DNA from: Scandinavium sp051650185 | GTDB lineage: Bacteria > Pseudomonadota > Gammaproteobacteria > Enterobacterales > Enterobacteriaceae | DNA length: 64,000 nt | Assembly: GCF_051650185.1 (NCBI RefSeq) | Contig: NZ_JBOFIN010000077.1 | Location: forward strand, 1 to 64,000 | Direction of reading: 5' to 3' | Shown: positions 59,518-64,000 of the stretch, in pieces | How positions within the stretch are numbered: the stretch's first letter is position 1 | How the letters are laid out: each line of letters starts with the position of its first letter | Program-made: the position numbers and the translations under genes | The notes under the pieces: model-generated | Database searches by the model: none | Told to the model about the DNA's origin: nothing | Seen by the model: the letters and a program-made list of their open reading frames with translations, nothing else

Positions 59518-61494
59518 ATGAGACTGAATGCCATTGTTAAAAGCCTGGCGCTTGCAGGGATGTTAACCACGGTTACAGCGCCTGCCTTTGCACAGGTAGA
59601 GCCAAAAGATGCTACCGCGGCGACAAAACAAGCCAACGATGCCCTCTACAACCAACTGCCGTTCTCTGATAACACCGACTTCACCAACGCGCACAAAGGC
59701 TTTATCGCCGCGCTGCCGCAGGAGGTTCTCAAAGGTGAGCAGGGCAACGTCATCTGGGATCCGGCTAAATACGCCTTCATCAAAGAAGGCGAAAAAGCCC
59801 CTGACACTGTCAACCCAAGCCTGTGGCGTCAGTCGCAGTTGATCAACATCAGCGGGCTGTTTGAAGTCACCGACGGCGTCTACCAGATTCGTAACCTCGA
59901 TTTGTCGAATATGACCATCATCGAGGGTAAAGAAGGCATCACCGTGGTTGACCCATTGGTGTCTGCGGAAACCGCCAAAGCCGGGATGGATCTTTACTTT
60001 AAAAACCGCGGTAAAAAACCGATCGTTGCGGTTATCTACACCCATAGCCACATTGACCACTATGGCGGTGTGCGCGGCGTGATTGATGAAGCCGACGTTA
60101 AAGCCGGCAAAGTGAAAATTTATGCCCCAACCGGATTTATGGATGCCGCCGTTGCAGAAAACGTCATGGCAGGTAACGTAATGAGCCGTCGCGCAAGTTA
60201 CATGTACGGCAACCTGCTGAAACCTGATGCCAAAGGCCAGGTCGGTGCCGGTCTGGGGACCACCACCTCTGCGGGTACGGTGACCCTGATTGCGCCAACC
60301 AACATCATCGAGAAAGACGGTCAGAAAGAAGTCATTGACGGTCTGACCTATGACTTCATGCTGGCGCCGGGCTCCGAAGCGCCGTCTGAAATGCTGTGGT
60401 ATATCGAAGAGAAAAAACTCATCGAAACCGCAGAAGACGTGACGCACACCCTGCACAACACCTACTCCCTGCGCGGCGCGAAAATTCGTGAACCGCTGCC
60501 GTGGTCGAAATACATCAACGAAGCCATTGTTCGTTGGGGCGACAAAGCGGAAGTGCTGATGGCGCAACACCACTGGCCGACCTGGGGTAACGACAACATC
60601 AACAAACTGCTGAAATCGCAGCGTGACCTGTACCGTTACATCAACGACCAGACGCTGCGTATGGCAAACGAAGGCCTGACCCGCGACGAAATCGCCGCTA
60701 AGTTCAAGCTGCCACCAGACCTCGCGAATACCTGGGCCAACCGTGGCTACTACGGTTCCGTCAGCCATGACGTCAAAGCCACCTACGTGTTGTACCTCGG
60801 CTGGTTTGACGGCAACCCGGCAACCCTCGACGAACTGCCACCGGAAGATGCCGCGAAGAAATACGTCGATTACATGGGCGGCGCGGATGCCATCCTGAAG
60901 AAAGCGAAAACCGACTACGACCAGGGTAACTACCGCTGGGTAGCGCAGGTGGTCAGCAAAGTGGTGTTCGCCGATCCGAGCAACCAGGAGGCGAAAAACC
61001 TCGAAGCTGACGCGCTGGAACAGCTGGGTTACCAGGCAGAATCAGGCCCATGGCGTAACTTCTACCTGAGCGGTGCGCAGGAATTGCGTAACGGTGTGGT
61101 AAAAGCGGCTACGCCGAATACCGCAAGCCCGGATACCGTCCGTGCGATGACGCCGGAAATGTTCTTCGACTATCTGGCGGTTCACGTTAACGGCGAGAAA
61201 GCCGCAGGCAAAACGGCCGTGCTGAACTTCGACTTCACCGATACCGGCGACAAGTACAAGCTTGAGCTGGAAAACGGGGTGCTGAACCACACGGCTAATG
61301 CGCAGTCTGATAAAGCCGATGCGACCATTACCCTTTCTCGCGATACGCTGAACAAAATCGTGCTGAAAGAAGAGACGCTGCAGCAGGCCAAAGACAAAGG
61401 TGACGTCAAAATCACCGGCGACGCAGGCAAGCTGGATGAACTGCTGAACTCAATGGATAAATTCGAGTTCTGGTTCAACATCGTCACGCCATAA
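59518..61494 (+). CDS. Periplasmic alkylsulfatase, SdsA1/YjcS type
   Basis: This 658-residue protein hydrolyses alkyl sulfates such as dodecyl sulfate in its best-studied relatives. The signal peptide ends at TAPAFA near residue 25. A metallo-beta-lactamase domain holds the zinc motif THSHIDHYGG (from residue 175) and further ligands around ETAEDVTHT and AQHHWPTWGN. A helical dimerisation domain (about 380-525) and an SCP2-like C-terminal domain (about 540-658) follow. A strong terminator ends the gene. The natural substrate here may be host or plant sulfate esters; this is inference. Confidence 0.92.
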   Translation: MRLNAIVKSLALAGMLTTVTAPAFAQVEPKDATAATKQANDALYNQLPFSDNTDFTNAHKGFIAALPQEVLKGEQGNVIWDPAKYAFIKEGEKAPDTVNPSLWRQSQLINISGLFEVTDGVYQIRNLDLSNMTIIEGKEGITVVDPLVSAETAKAGMDLYFKNRGKKPIVAVIYTHSHIDHYGGVRGVIDEADVKAGKVKIYAPTGFMDAAVAENVMAGNVMSRRASYMYGNLLKPDAKGQVGAGLGTTTSAGTVTLIAPTNIIEKDGQKEVIDGLTYDFMLAPGSEAPSEMLWYIEEKKLIETAEDVTHTLHNTYSLRGAKIREPLPWSKYINEAIVRWGDKAEVLMAQHHWPTWGNDNINKLLKSQRDLYRYINDQTLRMANEGLTRDEIAAKFKLPPDLANTWANRGYYGSVSHDVKATYVLYLGWFDGNPATLDELPPEDAAKKYVDYMGGADAILKKAKTDYDQGNYRWVAQVVSKVVFADPSNQEAKNLEADALEQLGYQAESGPWRNFYLSGAQELRNGVVKAATPNTASPDTVRAMTPEMFFDYLAVHVNGEKAAGKTAVLNFDFTDTGDKYKLELENGVLNHTANAQSDKADATITLSRDTLNKIVLKEETLQQAKDKGDVKITGDAGKLDELLNSMDKFEFWFNIVTP

Positions 61495-61505
61495 TCCCTG
61501 CCCTT

Positions 61506-61537
61506 CCCCTGCGAAGCCCTTCGCAGGGGATTTTTTT
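61506..61537 (+). terminator. Intrinsic terminator of the alkylsulfatase gene
   Basis: CCCCTGCGAA (61506-61515) pairs perfectly with TTCGCAGGGG (61520-61529) around GCCC and is followed by ATTTTTTT. It starts 12 bases after the stop codon. Confidence 0.96.
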
Positions 61538-61719
61538 ACACCGCTACAAACCCATCACATTTTTGTATCTTTTTTTTCACCCACTCTAAGGCAAATTCCG
61601 CCATTCCTGCTTAGGATTAAAAAAGGCGGATACTCGCTGCTTTTACCCCGATAAGACCCTGTTAACGCTGTGTATTTATCGTTGTTGCAACGTCGTGCTG
61701 AGCTGAGTTGGGTACCTGA

Positions 61720-64000
61720 ATGACAATGAATGAAAGATTGCGCGCGCTGAGTCCGCGCCGCCACCGTTTTGCTCTGGAAGCACGCCAGCTGTTTGATGGC
61801 GCGGCGGTCACGGAAACGGCGCACCACGCGGATACTGACACGCTGCATCACGACAGCGTTGCCGAAGCGCCAAAAGCGATCACCGTCGCCCCCCCTGCCC
61901 CAAAAGCGGTTTCCGCGGCACCTGCCGAAGTCTACGTTGTCGACAGCCATATTCAGAACTGGCAATCGCTCGTCAGCCAGCTGCCGCAGGGCAGCAAAGT
62001 CGTGGTGTTAAACGACAACAGCTCGGGCCTCGATCAGATCAACAAGGCGCTACAGGGCAGCGAGAACATTCAGGCAATCCATATTCTCAGCCATGGCGCG
62101 TCCGACACGCTGGGTCTGGGAAGCGACACGCTTACCGCGCAAAACCTGGCGAAGTACAGCCAGCAGCTCAACACGCTCGGCAGCCACCTCAGCGCTGACG
62201 GCGATATTCTTCTTTATGGCTGTGATATCAGCTCGCGCGACACGGCGCTCGTAACCCGCATTGCCAGCCTCACTCAGGCAGATGTTGCCTCCTCGACAGA
62301 TATGACAGGGTCTGCCGCACTCGGCGGAGACTGGGTGCTGGAAAGCCATATTGGCACTATTGATACCCGAAGCCTGGCGCTGGACTATGACCGTCTGCTG
62401 GAGGTCCCCGAAGTCCGCACCAGCAGCAGCGGGCTCACGGTTTCCGAACCCACTGTGCTTAACCCTGGGGCAGAACGCGGGCAGCTTAGCGGCTGGCAGG
62501 TGACCGCCACCGATGACAGCGTCACCGTCAGCATCAGCGTCCGTGATACCACGCTTGGCAGCCTGAGTGATGGCACTCATCAGGGCTCAACGCTGAGCTT
62601 CACCGGCACGGCGGCTCAGGCGCAGAACTGGCTTAACTCGTTGACGTTCACCGCAGCAGATATCGAAACCGGTAAAACATCAGCCTCCACGTTTTTAGAC
62701 GTCAATATCAGCAGCGAGTCCGGCTCTTCGGCCAGCGAACTGGGCATCACCATTACCCCCGCCAACGATCCCACAACGGTTCCGGACGGTACGCTCTCTG
62801 TGCGTGAAAATGGCAGCACCACCATCGACACGAGTGCGCTGAATGCTCAGGACAGCGATGTCACCGCAGGTGGGCAAACGTGGAGCCAGGTGGTGTACGA
62901 ACTGAGCGCCATGCCGCAGTACGGCTACCTGACGCTTAACGGGCAGCGGCTCGGCGTCGGGTCTGTCTTTACGCAGCAGGATGTGATCAGTGGACGTCTG
63001 CAATACGTGCATACCGCCACCGGCGCGACGCAGAACAGCAGCGATAACTTCACCGCCGTCGTCAACGATGGCGCTACACCTGCCAGCGCCTCAGAGTCGG
63101 TCACCGTCACGCTGAACGTCGCCCCGGTGAACCAGCCGCCGACCGTCAGCGGCGAAGGGCTGGTGTATGAAGGCCAGCCTGCGAATGCAACGGATACCGG
63201 CAACGTCGGGCAGTACATCACCGCAGACGGCGGTGGCGATCCGCAGGACACAAATTTAACCCTGACCATTACCTCGCTGCCCACGCACGGTACGCTCTAT
63301 TTTCGCGGTCAACCGGTCACCATTGGGCAAACGTTCAGCTACGCCGACAAACAATATCTGACCTATCAAAACTACGGGGAAGAAGGCGTCACGCAGGATG
63401 ACTTTGGCATCCGCGTCACCGATAACGGCGGCGGAACGGGCACGCCAGCCAGCAGCGACGGCGTGATTACGCTTGATGTGCGCCCGGTGAATGACGAACC
63501 GGTCATCGATCCGGACATGACCAGTAACGGCGCGGTGGATGACAGCAATGCCACCCTGGTGCTGACGCCGGGCATGATCAACGCCACCGACGCCGACTCC
63601 TCCCCCGGCAGCATCAGTTTTATCGTTGATACCACCAACATGACGCACGGCTACCTGACGGTGAACGGCGAGCGCGTGCAGAATGGCGACAGCTTTACCT
63701 TACAGGACGTGCTGGACGGCAAAGTGGTCTATCACCAGTACGCCGATGCGGATTTCGACGGCCAGCAGGACAGCTTTGATTTTGTGGTGATCGACCACTC
63801 CGAAAGCCGCTACTGGGACAGCGAAGGCAACCCGCACGATCGCAACGGCGGGATCTGGGACGGCACCGAGCCCGATTCGTCGGTCACCCATTTCCGCTTT
63901 ACCGTCGACCTGATTGACACCAACCAGACCAACGGCCAGCTTGAGCCACCGCCGGGAGACGTACCGGTTATCGACCCCCAGGTGACTATCGGCGATCCCG
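61720..64000 (+). CDS. Giant DUF4347/cadherin-like adhesin, N-terminal part (cut by window edge)
   Basis: This open frame runs from the ATG at 61720 to the window end without a stop (760 codons visible). The N-terminus has the LEARQLFDGAAV motif, a variant of the LEPR-type signature at the start of very large secreted adhesins. A DUF4347 domain follows (about 68-225: VYVVDSHIQNW, IHILSHGASDTLGLG, LLYGCDIS). From about residue 230 come tandem CSPG/cadherin-like modules, each with a pattern like MPQYGYLTLNGQRLGVGSVF or LPTHGTLYFRGQPVTIGQTF. There is no Sec signal, so type I secretion is likely. The ATGA upstream of ATGAAT leaves a second start two codons later possible. Confidence 0.87.
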   Translation, partial: MTMNERLRALSPRRHRFALEARQLFDGAAVTETAHHADTDTLHHDSVAEAPKAITVAPPAPKAVSAAPAEVYVVDSHIQNWQSLVSQLPQGSKVVVLNDNSSGLDQINKALQGSENIQAIHILSHGASDTLGLGSDTLTAQNLAKYSQQLNTLGSHLSADGDILLYGCDISSRDTALVTRIASLTQADVASSTDMTGSAALGGDWVLESHIGTIDTRSLALDYDRLLEVPEVRTSSSGLTVSEPTVLNPGAERGQLSGWQVTATDDSVTVSISVRDTTLGSLSDGTHQGSTLSFTGTAAQAQNWLNSLTFTAADIETGKTSASTFLDVNISSESGSSASELGITITPANDPTTVPDGTLSVRENGSTTIDTSALNAQDSDVTAGGQTWSQVVYELSAMPQYGYLTLNGQRLGVGSVFTQQDVISGRLQYVHTATGATQNSSDNFTAVVNDGATPASASESVTVTLNVAPVNQPPTVSGEGLVYEGQPANATDTGNVGQYITADGGGDPQDTNLTLTITSLPTHGTLYFRGQPVTIGQTFSYADKQYLTYQNYGEEGVTQDDFGIRVTDNGGGTGTPASSDGVITLDVRPVNDEPVIDPDMTSNGAVDDSNATLVLTPGMINATDADSSPGSISFIVDTTNMTHGYLTVNGERVQNGDSFTLQDVLDGKVVYHQYADADFDGQQDSFDFVVIDHSESRYWDSEGNPHDRNGGIWDGTEPDSSVTHFRFTVDLIDTNQTNGQLEPPPGDVPVIDPQVTIGDP

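Noticed and set aside
59563..60768. 401-codon frame opposite the alkylsulfatase gene
   Set aside because: The sense frame has a signal peptide and an intact zinc motif; the antisense product has neither.

Overview
The window is chromosomal DNA of an Enterobacteriaceae member, most like Enterobacter, Leclercia or Lelliottia. The evidence is a complete enterobactin locus with near-Escherichia coli protein sequences, the romA-ramA/ramR regulatory locus typical of Enterobacter, Klebsiella and Salmonella, and E. coli-type synteny of ybdK, ybdJ, ybdF, nfsB, ybdG and pheP. No rRNA, tRNA, CRISPR array or complete insertion sequence was recognised. The species is not settled by what can be read here.

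Region 1 (1-21.2 kb) is the enterobactin system. entC-E-B-A-H runs leftward and makes and loads 2,3-dihydroxybenzoate. fepB, entS and fepD-G-C follow (periplasmic binding, export, inner-membrane import). Then entF-ybdZ-fes (assembly line, MbtH partner, esterase) runs leftward, and fepA (receptor) and entD (phosphopantetheinyl transferase) run rightward. Fur-box-like sequences lie in all three divergent promoter regions. Where E. coli K-12 has fepE, this genome has an AT-rich 0.8 kb stretch with two strong hairpins, followed by a YadA-type surface protein gene carrying 129-bp tandem repeats.

Region 2 (21.2-37.3 kb) has the E. coli ybd-pheP backbone with accessory inserts. The inserts are an acetyltransferase and an AbgT-type transporter; an exported Fes-like esterase with a probable Fur box, next to ramA-romA-ramR (perfect RamR operator); and a toxin-antitoxin pair with a 33-bp dyad operator, a DUF2157 membrane protein, and an MmyB-type regulator divergent from a drug-type MFS pump.

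Region 3 (37.3-48.2 kb) is devoted to the envelope. A YncE-like propeller and a TonB-dependent siderophore receptor sit behind a Fur box, followed by a FadL-type channel. Then comes a tightly coupled five-gene operon: an MscS-type channel with a signal peptide, a BamA-like barrel, a second unrelated barrel, another BamA-like barrel and a DUF4056 protein. This operon is the best candidate here for an undescribed system.

Region 4 (48.2-64 kb) is a surface-adhesion block. It holds a 3225-residue autotransporter with an internal duplication, a membrane diguanylate cyclase transcribed divergently from it, a periplasmic alkylsulfatase, and the start of a giant DUF4347/cadherin-like adhesin that runs off the right edge.
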